Assembly: GCF_023806625.1 (NCBI RefSeq)
Contig: NZ_JAMTDX010000097.1
Coordinates: forward strand, 3,352-67,351
DNA length: 64,000 nucleotides
Direction: 5' to 3'
DNA from: Accumulibacter sp.
GTDB lineage: Bacteria > Pseudomonadota > Gammaproteobacteria > Burkholderiales > Rhodocyclaceae
Shown: positions 8,704 through 17,197 of the stretch, piece after piece
How positions within the stretch are numbered: position 1 is the first letter of the stretch
Layout of the letters: each line of letters starts with the position of its first letter
Position numbers and translations under genes: made by a program
Notes under the pieces: generated by a model
Database searches by the model: none
What the model was told of the DNA's origin: nothing
The model's input: only the letters and a program-made list of their open reading frames with translations

Positions 8704-10991
8704 CCTCTTAGACCCCTGCGCTCGCGTTCGATCGTCAGCTCCCGGCGGATCCGGCGGCTGAGTTCGCCGACCAGTTGCTCCCAGTCGATCGCCGCGACGG
8801 CCGGCGACCCGGCGGCGGCTTCAGGCCATGGCGCGGGCATGGGCGACACAGCGGCCTCAGCGGCAGATGCCGCGAATGCATCCGGCCGAGCGTCGGCCAT
8901 CCGCGGAGCGACCACCGCCTCGCCGGCCAACGCCCCTGCGACAGCCGCCGGCTTGCGCCAGACCAGCCCGCCATCGTTGTCGGCCGCGCGGACAATTTCC
9001 CTGTCGGCCCGGGCGGCAGGGCTCGCGGTGCCGGTAGACAGACTCGGTCGACCGGGTGACGGCGGTCGCTCGACCGGCGAGTCGCTGAACCCGCGCCAGC
9101 CGCGCAGCGAGCCGGCCGGCGAAGTCTTCTCCTGGCTCGCCGTCGGGATCGCGCGCGCCACCGGCCGCGCGGGCGGCAGGCTGGCCAGCACCTGGCGATC
9201 CGCCGGGCGAGCGAGCGCAGCGCCAGCCGCCGGCCCACCCGAATTGGCCGCTGTCGCACCGCCGGTCGCTTCCGCGAAGCGTTCCGGCGGCAAACCGTCC
9301 GCCGGCGCCGGCCGAGCCGCCGCAGATGCCGAAGCCGGATGGATCGCGCGCGGCTGAGCGCCGTCACCCCGGGCGACCCGGGAGCCGACGGCCTCCTCCG
9401 CAGCCCGAGCAGGCGGCGCGCCGGCGAAACGCCGCGCGATCCGCGCAAGCGGCGACACCTCGACAAGCCGAGCGGCATCGATCGACGACTCGCGCAAATT
9501 GCCCCCGTGCGCCTGGTCGTCGCGCCTCTGTCCGCCTGCTGGCGCCCGCTCGGCCGATTGCGGCCCGCTCGGGCGCGCAGTGGTCGCGCCTGCCTGCGCG
9601 GCGAGGTTCGCCTCGGCGAGCGTCGGACGGCGGACGCGCACGGTCACCGGCCCGGGCCACGATTCGCCGGTCGCGGGCCGCGACCGTTCGGTGGCCACCG
9701 GCGACGAGTTCGTCGCGGTGGGGAATCGATCGGTCACCAGGGGAGAGCCCGGCAAATCGCCGCGACCGGCATCGCTCGCTCCACCCGCTTCGCGTGCAGG
9801 GGTCGAAGGACGGCGATCGCCCCCAGAGGGCCGGATCGCGAACGAGCCCGGCGACGCCTCGTCGGCTCGTCCGGCGCTCGCTGCCGTGCGTGCCGCGCCG
9901 GGCGATCCACTCGCTTGTTCGCCTGGGTCGAGGTCTACCGGGGAAGCGGCGCTGCGCGCCGGGGCGAGCACCGGCGGACCAGGCGACGCCAACCGGGCGA
10001 CGGCTTCGGACGACGCGGCCGCCTGATTCGTGGGCGAGCGCGGCCAACCCGCGAGTGCGCGACCCGCTTCGCCCGCCAGTCCGTCGCCCGACCCGGCACC
10101 CGCTGAGGCGAGGCTCGCGCTCCGCCCAGGGACCACGGCAGCGCCTCCGTCGCTGCTCGCGCTGGCTGGCTCTCCTCGCTGTGTGGCGGTTGCGCGATTG
10201 TCGCCGGCCGGCACTTCGGCGCCCGCGCTTGCCGACCCGACCGCTGAGCGAAAATCAGCGCCCCTTTCGCCAACCGGCCGAGAAGCCGGCGCCGGCGATC
10301 CGCCCGTCAGCCGACCATCTGCGAGGAGCGATCCGGCGACCTCGCGCTGCGCGTCGCCGGCCGCGAAGATCATCGGCCCCGACGCGATCGGTGGCTGCCT
10401 TCGCGGGCTGCTCCCAAGAGGCGTTTCGGGCGGCGATCCGGCGACACTGCCGCCGCTCGCGCTGCCTGCCCGGCCGGCGACGCTGTCCCGGCGAAGCGCG
10501 CCGGCAAGACGGCTCGCCTCGCGAGCGAGACCCGCATCGCCAAGCGGCTTCGCTGCCGCGAGGTGGCTCGCTGCCACGGCATGCCCCTGAGCGCTCGCCC
10601 GGCGCACGGCAGTGTCCGTCGAGCGGGCAAGCAGCGCGCCGAGGCCCGGGGAATCGCCAGGCCCGCGACTGAGCCGCTCGTACTCGTGCCGCGCGCGCCG
10701 GACGTCGATCACACCCACTGTCCCGACGCCCCGACGCGCGAGGCGGTCGACCAGCGGATCGGTGTCCGGCGCCAATGCCGGACCAGCGCGAGGTTGGCGG
10801 CCCTCGGCGTCTTCATCGGCAGCGGCACGGGGTCTCGCCGTTGCGCGCACGACCAGGCGTCCATCCCCGCCCTGCGGCGCATCGCCTGGTTGAGCGCGTG
10901 CGAGCAGGCGCTGCACGACGGGGAAACGCTGGCTGCCCCAGCCGGTATTCCGGGCGTAGCGGCGTTGCGGCCACTGCAGGTCGATCAGCAC
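8694..10991 (-). CDS. Ala/Pro/Arg-rich protein of the injection-system operon, unknown function
   Basis: This 765-residue frame is mostly low-complexity Ala/Pro/Arg/Ser/Gly with no recognisable fold. Two ends look ordered. The N-terminus resembles folded sequence (LIDLQWPQRRYARNTGWG), and the C-terminus has an amphipathic helix (DWEQLVGELSRRIRRELTIE). Its place between second tube and LysM adaptor is fixed in the operon, so it is probably a real structural or assembly protein with a disordered spacer. The start is uncertain: GTG at 10991 is the first in-frame start, but the frame stays open upstream into the tube gene. A well-placed ATG (11071, TGATG with the tube stop, GGAGG upstream) opens a different frame of only 28 codons. 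A frameshift or an error near 10990 is possible. Confidence 0.55.
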   Translation of the reverse strand: MLIDLQWPQRRYARNTGWGSQRFPVVQRLLARAQPGDAPQGGDGRLVVRATARPRAAADEDAEGRQPRAGPALAPDTDPLVDRLARRGVGTVGVIDVRRARHEYERLSRGPGDSPGLGALLARSTDTAVRRASAQGHAVAASHLAAAKPLGDAGLAREASRLAGALRRDSVAGRAGSASGGSVAGSPPETPLGSSPRRQPPIASGPMIFAAGDAQREVAGSLLADGRLTGGSPAPASRPVGERGADFRSAVGSASAGAEVPAGDNRATATQRGEPASASSDGGAAVVPGRSASLASAGAGSGDGLAGEAGRALAGWPRSPTNQAAASSEAVARLASPGPPVLAPARSAASPVDLDPGEQASGSPGAARTAASAGRADEASPGSFAIRPSGGDRRPSTPAREAGGASDAGRGDLPGSPLVTDRFPTATNSSPVATERSRPATGESWPGPVTVRVRRPTLAEANLAAQAGATTARPSGPQSAERAPAGGQRRDDQAHGGNLRESSIDAARLVEVSPLARIARRFAGAPPARAAEEAVGSRVARGDGAQPRAIHPASASAAARPAPADGLPPERFAEATGGATAANSGGPAAGAALARPADRQVLASLPPARPVARAIPTASQEKTSPAGSLRGWRGFSDSPVERPPSPGRPSLSTGTASPAARADREIVRAADNDGGLVWRKPAAVAGALAGEAVVAPRMADARPDAFAASAAEAAVSPMPAPWPEAAAGSPAVAAIDWEQLVGELSRRIRRELTIERERRGLRGWH

Positions 10992-11070
10992 GTGCTTCGC
11001 CTCGCCGTGGTCTGTCGCCCGGCTGCGCCCCGCCCGACGTCCGGCGTCGTCAAGCCGTAGCGCGGCGGCA

Positions 11071-11619
11071 TCAGAAGATCCCTCCGGAGATGCTCAGCGA
11101 CCCACCGATCGCCGCGCCGATTCCGGCCAGCGCGGTCGCCAGCCGCGGGCGGCTCAACCCGCAGTGGACGATCTCGACGGATTCCACGGCCACCTGGCTC
11201 GAACTGGCGACCAGCGAGGGACCGCTCCAGCGAAACGGGAATGCCTCCCTGAAATCCCACCAGATGACCGGAATCCGCTGGCTGTCGAGCAGGTAGATCG
11301 TCCCGTTGCGGCGCTCGATCCGACCCTCGACGACATCCTGGTGCCACCCCCAGAGGCCGTCGATCGCCGTCAGTCCGTGCCTGAGGAGCAGCGGCGGGTA
11401 GCGGGTCGGGCCGGCGAAACGGTGGGCATAGGCGTTGAGTCCACCTTCGCGGTACTCGTAGGTTTCGGTCTCGACCTGCAGGCCCGTGCATTCCGAGAAA
11501 CCTCCGGCCAGAATTCCCTCGATCTCGACGAGGAAATTGAAGGCCCGGTACGGATCCGCCCGGACCCCGGCGAGGTTCGTCGCCAGGCTGAAGGCGGCGT
11601 TCAATCCCAGTTCTGGCAT
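11071..11619 (-). CDS. Second inner tube protein (T4 gp19-like)
   Basis: This 182-residue protein has the tube signature: DPYRAFNFLVEIEGILAGGF, a YEYREGG turn, LLRHGLTAIDGLWGWHQ, and a C-terminal VAVESVEIVHCGL. It is related to the 144-residue tube protein at 12321-12755 but has a roughly 35-residue hydrophobic, Gly/Ala-rich C-terminal extension. In Afp the equivalent (Afp5) forms the first tube layer on the spike. A TGATG junction links it to the next start. Confidence 0.9.
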   Translation of the reverse strand: MPELGLNAAFSLATNLAGVRADPYRAFNFLVEIEGILAGGFSECTGLQVETETYEYREGGLNAYAHRFAGPTRYPPLLLRHGLTAIDGLWGWHQDVVEGRIERRNGTIYLLDSQRIPVIWWDFREAFPFRWSGPSLVASSSQVAVESVEIVHCGLSRPRLATALAGIGAAIGGSLSISGGIF

Positions 11620-11635
11620 ACCGCTCTCTCCACGC

Positions 11636-11857
11636 TCAACCGTTCTCCGACTGTTCGTTGAGCCGCCGGTTGATCTTGGCGATCTCGGTGACCCACCGGC
11701 GACGTTCGAGGTGGTCGAGGTTCATGATCTCCTGGTGCGGCCAATGCAAGTGGTATCCAATGTACGCTACCTCTTCATAGAGCCGCTCTATGGGGTAGCG
11801 CCAGACTCCCCCGGCTCGCCGAGCTCCACGTCGAACGCCTTCTCGCAGTACGGACAC
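11636..11857 (-). CDS. Small eCIS accessory protein (DUF6760-like)
   Basis: The conserved core is about 53 residues (YPIERLYEEVAYIGYHLHW, then HLERRRWVTEIAKINRRLN) and resembles short proteins found beside tube genes in other eCIS loci, which I recall as DUF6760. No ATG precedes the core. The nearest plausible start is GTG at 11857, without a clear ribosome site and inside the upstream gene, which ends at 11788. Translational coupling to that gene is the likely explanation. The N-terminal 20 residues are therefore doubtful. Role unknown. Confidence 0.6.
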   Translation of the reverse strand: MSVLREGVRRGARRAGGVWRYPIERLYEEVAYIGYHLHWPHQEIMNLDHLERRRWVTEIAKINRRLNEQSENG

Positions 11858-12165
11858 TGCGTGTGTACGCGGTTGCCGCCGTGGTCGTTGAGGCGCCGAT
11901 AAAGCGCCTGCAGGTACGCGAGGTCGGCGGCGAAGAAGCCTTCGACGATCTTCGGGTTGATCTGCTCGAGCCGGCCGAGGCGCGTGATCACCCGCGCGAG
12001 GAGGATGATCAGCAGGTACGCCGGATTGTTGTGCACTCGGGGATCCTTCAGCGGTGCGATCTCGTCGAACGCCGTTGCCAGGCGCATCACGCCTTCGCGG
12101 TGGAGATTGCCTTCGCTGTCCACATAGCCGAGCGGCAGCGTAAACGGAAACTCGGTCTGCAACAT
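11788..12165 (-). CDS. Tail assembly protein of the eCIS operon
   Basis: This 125-residue protein starts at ATG 12165, chosen over the ATG at 12180 because AGGAG lies 5 bases upstream. It contains TEFPFTLPLGYVDSEGNLHR near the N-terminus and a C-terminal zinc-ribbon-like half-site (CPYCEKAFDVELGEPG). Similar short proteins follow the first tube gene in many eCIS operons and are annotated as tail assembly or chaperone-like. I infer a chaperone or assembly role; no enzymatic motif is visible. Confidence 0.7.
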   Translation of the reverse strand: MLQTEFPFTLPLGYVDSEGNLHREGVMRLATAFDEIAPLKDPRVHNNPAYLLIILLARVITRLGRLEQINPKIVEGFFAADLAYLQALYRRLNDHGGNRVHTQCPYCEKAFDVELGEPGESGATP

Positions 12166-12320
12166 CGCCACTCCTGTCACGTCGTGTCGCGCCCGGCTTG
12201 CGGCCGAGCAGCCGCAAGCCTCCAGCCGGCTGCTTCTCGTCGCCGCTGGCCGGTACGCTCGCGACCCGGACGGGTCGCCTGTCTGCGGCGCAGCCGCGGG
12301 CGCGCACGCCGATCAGCCGG

Positions 12321-12755
12321 CTAAGCCTTCTTGAGCTCCTCGTGGGTAATCTCGAGCGACTCGATGGCCACCGCATTGCTCGTCGAGTTGAACGCCGGCC
12401 CGGTCCATTTCGACGGCCACGCGCTGACGAAATTCCAGCGCAGTTTCTCCGCGCCGGTCTCGTCGAGCAGGACGATCGAGCCGTTCTTGCGTTCGGCCTT
12501 GCCGTCGATCACCGTCTGGCGCCATTTCCAGAGCTCGTCCGAGTCGGTGATGCCCCGCTTGAGGGTAACCGGAACGTACTTGTTCAGGCCGGTCAGCTTG
12601 CGCACATGGTTCGGATCGGTGCCCTCACGGTAGTCCACCGGGTCGGTCGTGACGTCGAGCCCGCTGCACTCCTGGAAGCCGGCCTGCGTGATGCCGTCGA
12701 TCTCGACCATGAAGTTGAAGCCACGATAGGGGTCGGTACGTGTTCCGGTAGGCAT
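12321..12755 (-). CDS. Inner tube protein (T4 gp19-like)
   Basis: This 144-residue protein is of normal gp19/Hcp-like length with the classic motifs DPYRGFNFMVEIDGITQAGF, QECSGLDVTTDPVDYREG, and C-terminal AVAIESLEITHEEL. GGAGG sits 5 bases before ATG 12755. It should polymerise as hexamers to form the tube that carries cargo (Afp1-like). It follows the sheath pair by 51 bases. Confidence 0.93.
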   Translation of the reverse strand: MPTGTRTDPYRGFNFMVEIDGITQAGFQECSGLDVTTDPVDYREGTDPNHVRKLTGLNKYVPVTLKRGITDSDELWKWRQTVIDGKAERKNGSIVLLDETGAEKLRWNFVSAWPSKWTGPAFNSTSNAVAIESLEITHEELKKA

Positions 12756-12806
12756 GGAACCTCCTGCGTAGAGTTAAGTAAGAAGAAACTCCTTCACTCC
12801 TGCGGG

Positions 12807-13937
12807 CTAGGCGTTGGCCGTCGCTCCCGCACGGTGAATGATCCTGACGACGACAAACTCGGCCGGGGCCGTGGCGGCCAGCCCGATTTCGCTGACCACC
12901 TGCCCGACCTGACGACTCTCCAATGGGTTGGTCTCCGCATCGCAGCGGACGAAGAAGGCTTCGGCCGGAGTGCCGCCGTGCAGCGCGCCGGCCCGCCACA
13001 AGCCGCCGAGGTAATTGCCGAGCTCACGCTGAATGCGCAGCCAGAGACGCGGCTCGTTGGCCTCGAAGGCTGCCCAGGCCATGTTCCGCTCGATCCACCG
13101 ACCGACCGTCAGGAACAGCCGGCGCACGCTGATGTAGCGCCAGTCCGGATCGCGGCTCAGCGTGCGCGCACCCCAGACCCTGATGCCGCGGCCGGGGAAC
13201 GCGCGCAGACAGTTGACTCCGGCCGGGTTGAGCCGGTCCTGTTCAGCGTTGCCGATCGCCGTCTCCAGGTCGAGCGCGTCGGCCAGATCTTCGTTGGCGG
13301 GGGCCTTGAACACGCCGCCGCGCCTGTCGGTGCGCGCAAAAATACCCGCCAGATGACCACAGGGTGGAACCCAGCGGTTTCCCTCCGTGCGCAGCCACGG
13401 ATAGTACAGCGCGCCATTGACCGGCTCGGCCTGGCCGGCAAGCAGCGCGCGGCGCTGGTCGAGCACGGTATCCGGCGTAGCGCCGCGGCGGGTGTCGAGG
13501 ATCGCCAGGCGGTCGCCGTGCTCGTGACAGTGTCCAATGACATCGGCCTGCAGCGCATGGAACACGTCGAGGTCAGCGAGCTGTACGGCGTCGGGGATCG
13601 CCACGAGATCGAGGTCAGCCAGTGGACCGAGACTGGCCAACGCCGCGCGCAGCGCAGCAGGCCGGTCCGCCGCCGCCGGATCGGCGACCGCGACGTAACA
13701 GCGGCTGCCACCGTTGGCAAAGAAGCCGCGCACCGCATCGGCGAGGTATCCCTCGGCAAAGGCGACGAGTGCCGCGCCGAACTCGTCGTCGCGGTGCAGT
13801 TCGATCGGCGAGTTCACCCCGCTTCGGGCAACCGTCGCCAGCCCGACGAAGCCGGGCACGCCGGTCGGCAAAGCCGTCGACGGCCCGACGAAGACGTCTT
13901 CCCGATAGACGCCGGGGCTCTGGTAGGCCAATGCCAT
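12807..13937 (-). CDS. Contractile tail sheath protein, second paralogue
   Basis: This 376-residue sheath subunit begins with the sheath signature YQSPGVYREDVFVGP and ends with EIGLAATAPAEFVVVRIIH, the C-terminal strand that interlocks subunits. The region around AFFVRCDAETNPLESRQVGQ matches the domain I core of other eCIS sheaths. It is about 45 residues shorter than the adjacent paralogue and lacks part of the variable outer domain. Two sheath genes allow different rings, for example a baseplate-proximal one, as with Afp2-4. Confidence 0.92.
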   Translation of the reverse strand: MALAYQSPGVYREDVFVGPSTALPTGVPGFVGLATVARSGVNSPIELHRDDEFGAALVAFAEGYLADAVRGFFANGGSRCYVAVADPAAADRPAALRAALASLGPLADLDLVAIPDAVQLADLDVFHALQADVIGHCHEHGDRLAILDTRRGATPDTVLDQRRALLAGQAEPVNGALYYPWLRTEGNRWVPPCGHLAGIFARTDRRGGVFKAPANEDLADALDLETAIGNAEQDRLNPAGVNCLRAFPGRGIRVWGARTLSRDPDWRYISVRRLFLTVGRWIERNMAWAAFEANEPRLWLRIQRELGNYLGGLWRAGALHGGTPAEAFFVRCDAETNPLESRQVGQVVSEIGLAATAPAEFVVVRIIHRAGATANA

Positions 13938-13973
13938 CGCCTCAGAGGTCGGGCCAGCAGGCCGCGCAGCCGA

Positions 13974-15236
13974 TCACTTGCCGCTGGCGACGAACTGGCT
14001 GATCCGGAAGATCACGAACTCGGCGGGACGGACGATCGACACGCCGATTTCCGTGACCACCTGGCCAAGTTCGCGCAGCTCCGGCGGGTTGGTTTCGGCG
14101 TCGCACTTGACGTAGAACGCCTCCTGCGCCGTCGTGCCGAACAGCGCGCCCGAGCGCCAGACGTTGGTCAGGAACGCCGAGACGTTACGCGTGATCTTCT
14201 GCCAGAGTGCCGGCGTGTTCGGCTCGAACACCGCCCACTGCAGCCCTTCGTCGATCGACTCGCGGAGGAAGAGCAGCGTGCGCCGGACGTTGATGTACTT
14301 GAGATCCGCGTTGGCGTCGCCGCCGACGGTCCGCGCGCCCCAGGCGAGGATGCTGTCGTTGAGCACGCGCAGGCAGTTGACGCCCTTCGGGTTCAGCCCG
14401 TCCTGATCGGCCTTGCTCAGTGGCTGGGTGACGTTCAACGCGCCGAGAATGGCCTCGTTGGCCGGCGCCTTGTGCACACCGCGCTGGTTGTCGACGCGCG
14501 CGTAGATTCCCGCGAGATGGCCACTCGGTGGAACGCTGATCGCCCCGTCACCAGCCGGCGCGAGCATCTTGGTCGCCGGGTCGAAGACCTTGATCCATGG
14601 AAAGTACCAGGCGGCGAAGTCGGTCTTCTTCGGCATCACCCCGGGCGTCGTATCGGCCGGCGTGCGGGTCAGCGTAGTCAGGTCGCTGGCGGTGTCCGGC
14701 CCGTCGAAAATCGCGAAGCGGTCGGCGGTGTTGAGGCAGTGGGTGACCAACTTGTCGCGCGTGGCATCGTCGATGATTCCCGGCGCGGCGACCAGAGCGA
14801 TCTCGTCGATCGCCGCGAAAGCCTTGAGCGCATCGTCGAGGTCGGTCTCCGAGAGGATCCGCACGACGTAGCAGCGGCTCCCGCCGTTGTTGAAGAAACC
14901 ATAGACGGCATGCGCGAGATGCTGATGGCCGGCGTCGACGGCCGGGCTCGCGTCGCTCGTCGCCGCGGTGGTCTCGCTGCCGACGAGGTCGCCGAAGGCC
15001 TGGGTGAACTGGCTCCAGCTGGTGATCAGCCGGGGCGTTTCCGCGGGAGTCGGCAAGCTGAAATCGACGAACTTCGTCGTGCCGGGGGTCGCTGCCGCGG
15101 GATCCCTGGCGACCAGGTGGATCTTGTTCGGCACGATGCCGATGAAACCGGCGGTGCTCGTGCTGACCCCGGCGATGGCCTTGATCGCCGATGGGACTTC
15201 TTCAACATAGACACCGGGTGAAAGATACTGTGCCAT
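13974..15236 (-). CDS. Contractile tail sheath protein, main paralogue
   Basis: This 420-residue protein begins YLSPGVYVEEVPSAIKAIAG, the canonical sheath N-terminus. It carries ILAWGARTVGGDANADLKYI and the C-terminal EIGVSIVRPAEFVIFRISQ. The start at 15236 has an AAGGAG site. By size and position directly after the cap gene it is probably the major sheath. The shared blocks with the next gene show the two arose by duplication. Confidence 0.94.
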   Translation of the reverse strand: MAQYLSPGVYVEEVPSAIKAIAGVSTSTAGFIGIVPNKIHLVARDPAAATPGTTKFVDFSLPTPAETPRLITSWSQFTQAFGDLVGSETTAATSDASPAVDAGHQHLAHAVYGFFNNGGSRCYVVRILSETDLDDALKAFAAIDEIALVAAPGIIDDATRDKLVTHCLNTADRFAIFDGPDTASDLTTLTRTPADTTPGVMPKKTDFAAWYFPWIKVFDPATKMLAPAGDGAISVPPSGHLAGIYARVDNQRGVHKAPANEAILGALNVTQPLSKADQDGLNPKGVNCLRVLNDSILAWGARTVGGDANADLKYINVRRTLLFLRESIDEGLQWAVFEPNTPALWQKITRNVSAFLTNVWRSGALFGTTAQEAFYVKCDAETNPPELRELGQVVTEIGVSIVRPAEFVIFRISQFVASGK

Positions 15237-15269
15237 ACGCCTATCTCCTTGCTTGCTAGGTTGGGAAGC

Positions 15270-16124
15270 CTAAAGGTCCACGTCGTAATCGTCCCCAGCG
15301 CCGACCGGGACGGTGATGGTGAGCGTCTTCGAGCTCGCTCCGGCGTCGACTCTTACGACGAAGCTGCCGGCCTGCGGCACGGCCAGCGTGTAGCGTCCGC
15401 TGCTGTCGGTGATCGCCGCGACGCCGGAATCGACCAGAGTCACCCGGGCGTTGGCCAGTGGCTGGCTGGCCGCATTGGTCACCCGGCCGCCGATGCGCAG
15501 CAGCGACAGGCGCGTTGCCGGAGCGAGTGCTTCGCTGCCGGCGCCGAGCCTTTCGCCGAGGGCCAGCTGTTCGGTGATCACCAGCGGCGCGGTGACTGCC
15601 GGGAAACGCGCCATCGCCAGCGTCGCCGTGACCTGGATCGACGGGCGCAGCTTGCCGCCGATCGCCGTCCAGAAGTCGGCCGGGTCCTTGATTCCGTCGG
15701 TCTGCGCGGTGAGCATCGGCAACGGCGGCTTCTGGCCGACGAGACTGCCCTGCAGGTACGCCGCGGGAATCGTCGGATGTCGCGAGAGCACCTGCAGCGC
15801 CTGACTGAGCAGCCGGTGCTCCTGCAGCGGCAGGTCCATTCCGCCGACCGGCCAGGCGGTGACCAGATACGTACAGGCGACGCGCAACGGCGGGCGCTGG
15901 ATCACCGCCTGACCGTTCTGCCGCTCGAGCAGCGTCTCGTTGCTGCGCAGTTCGAGATTCTCGCGCACGTCGTAAAGGAACAGGTCGATCGTCGTCTGCG
16001 ACGGGCTGAACTGCTCCGCAGGACGATCGAAGGCGATCTGCGCCGTGGCCAGTTCGGGGAAGTCGGGGGCCAGCGCCGGATCGTCGAGCAATCCGCGAAG
16101 GCTCAGGCTAAGGTCGCGGATCAT
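15270..16124 (-). CDS. Tube/sheath terminator (DUF4255, Pvc16/Afp16-like) with carboxypeptidase regulatory-like domain
   Basis: This 284-residue protein starts at ATG 16124. Residues 1-190 are the DUF4255 domain (MIRDLSLSLRGLLDDPALAP; TTIDLFLYDVRENLELRSNE; LPLQEHRLLSQALQVL), the cap protein that ends sheath and tube growth. From about residue 210 comes a carboxypeptidase regulatory-like beta-sandwich (IGGRVTNAASQPLANARVTL, then DSSGRYTLAVPQAGSFVV). The fused domain would sit on the distal end of the particle. It precedes the sheath genes by 33 bases. Confidence 0.88.
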   Translation of the reverse strand: MIRDLSLSLRGLLDDPALAPDFPELATAQIAFDRPAEQFSPSQTTIDLFLYDVRENLELRSNETLLERQNGQAVIQRPPLRVACTYLVTAWPVGGMDLPLQEHRLLSQALQVLSRHPTIPAAYLQGSLVGQKPPLPMLTAQTDGIKDPADFWTAIGGKLRPSIQVTATLAMARFPAVTAPLVITEQLALGERLGAGSEALAPATRLSLLRIGGRVTNAASQPLANARVTLVDSGVAAITDSSGRYTLAVPQAGSFVVRVDAGASSKTLTITVPVGAGDDYDVDL

Positions 16125-16246
16125 CGGCAGCTCGGCGCCCGCAGACGGGCCACACGACGGCCACCGATGGAGCGACGCTCTGCCCGGGGCCGCTGCCGGC
16201 GCCCGCAGAACATTTCGGCCGAGGGGATCGCGCAAACCGTCATCGT

Positions 16247-16921
16247 CTAACTCGCCAGCCCGACAAGACTGGCCACGAGCTCGGGGTTTGGTTCTCGCGC
16301 GGCAAAATCGACCCAAATCCGCCGATCCTCGCGGCAGTCGAAGAGGCGGCACGGGCCGGGGCGCGATCCGTAGACCCGGCAGCCGAGCGTCTGCGGGTCG
16401 TTGTGCACGCAGTAACCGCGGGAGTCGCGCAGATTCCAGTAGGGTCGCCCAAAATCCCAGCGAACCACGCCTTCTTCGACGTCCTGCCGGGAAAGCGGAA
16501 AGCGCAGCAGACAGCAGGCCGCCCGGCAGAGATGCACGCGCGTCGGACAATCGATGGCCGGCAATTCGGCCAGCGCGTATTTGTCCGGGTGCTCATCGTT
16601 GACGAAGAGGCCGAGCCCTTCACGCGCTTCCTGCTCGACGAGCAGCTTTTCGACCTCGTCACGGCGCGACTTCAGCTCTTTCTCCGAGAGTACGCCCTTC
16701 TCGACGAGCAGATCGGCGAGCGCGAAAACGGCGGTGGCCGCGGACAGAATCCTCCTGCCCGCGTCGCTGAGCAGGCTATGGGTGAACATGAAGCCGAGTT
16801 CGAGTTGCCGGAGCGTCTCTGCTTCCCCTGGCGATCGCCGAATCATTGCCGGCGAATCGTCCGCAGGCGTTTCCCGCGCAACACCGTCACCGGGCAGCCT
16901 GCTGCCTCCGGACCCGTTCAC
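16247..16921 (-). CDS. Cysteine-cluster protein (YkgJ/UPF0153-like)
   Basis: This is 224 residues from GTG 16921, which overlaps the previous stop as GTGA; ATG at 16846 is an alternative. The C-terminal half has a Cys-rich metal-binding cluster (CPTRVHLCRAACCLLRFPLS; GYCVHNDPQTLGCRVYGSRP; PCRLFDC) like the YkgJ zinc/iron-chelating family. The N-terminal half is helical and charged (LSEKELKSRRDEVEKLLVEQ). It lies between candidate cargo and cap genes, so it is probably part of the operon. A maturation or metal-delivery role is only a guess. Confidence 0.7.
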   Translation of the reverse strand: MNGSGGSRLPGDGVARETPADDSPAMIRRSPGEAETLRQLELGFMFTHSLLSDAGRRILSAATAVFALADLLVEKGVLSEKELKSRRDEVEKLLVEQEAREGLGLFVNDEHPDKYALAELPAIDCPTRVHLCRAACCLLRFPLSRQDVEEGVVRWDFGRPYWNLRDSRGYCVHNDPQTLGCRVYGSRPGPCRLFDCREDRRIWVDFAAREPNPELVASLVGLAS

Positions 16922-17166
16922 CGTGTCGCCTCGCCGGCCCCCGGACAGTCCGCGGGGTCGATCAGCCGGTACTCGGCAGCTTCGGGAAACCAGTCGTAGC
17001 ACGCTCCGAGTACTTCGATCCGGCGCTTCAAATCATCAATCGCCGAATTCGACTCGCCGGTACTACGGACGTCGGAAGGTCGCCCCGGGTCGATGCCGCT
17101 ACTCTTCTGCCAGACGGTCAGCTCGCCGAGCAGCCGCAAGGCCTCGGCACGGTCGGAATCGTTCAC
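16918..17166 (-). CDS. Small protein of unknown function in the eCIS operon
   Basis: This is 82 residues if started at GTG 17166, which has an AAGGAAG site upstream; an ATG at 17232 would overlap the cargo gene. The product is acidic with a helical N-terminus (DSDRAEALRLLGELTVWQKS) and a second helix (IDDLKRRIEVLGACYDWFPE). No family recognised. It overlaps the next gene by GTGA and follows the candidate cargo by 31 bases, so it could be a chaperone or partner of the cargo; that is inference from position. Confidence 0.55.
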   Translation of the reverse strand: MNDSDRAEALRLLGELTVWQKSSGIDPGRPSDVRSTGESNSAIDDLKRRIEVLGACYDWFPEAAEYRLIDPADCPGAGEATR

Positions 17167-17197
17167 CAGCCGCTTCCTTCGCAAAATCTGCAAGCGC

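Noticed and set aside
9326..10672. Plus-strand Arg-rich frames opposite the Ala/Pro-rich gene
   Set aside because: Low-complexity GC-rich DNA is open in several frames. The minus frame has ordered ends and fits the operon; the plus frames have no ribosome site or motif. This is the least certain of the antisense rejections.
12198..15221. Plus-strand open frame of 1007 codons
   Set aside because: It lies opposite the sheath and tube genes. High GC keeps the antisense frame open; composition is Arg/Asp/Val-rich without motifs, and the minus strand encodes clear sheath proteins.
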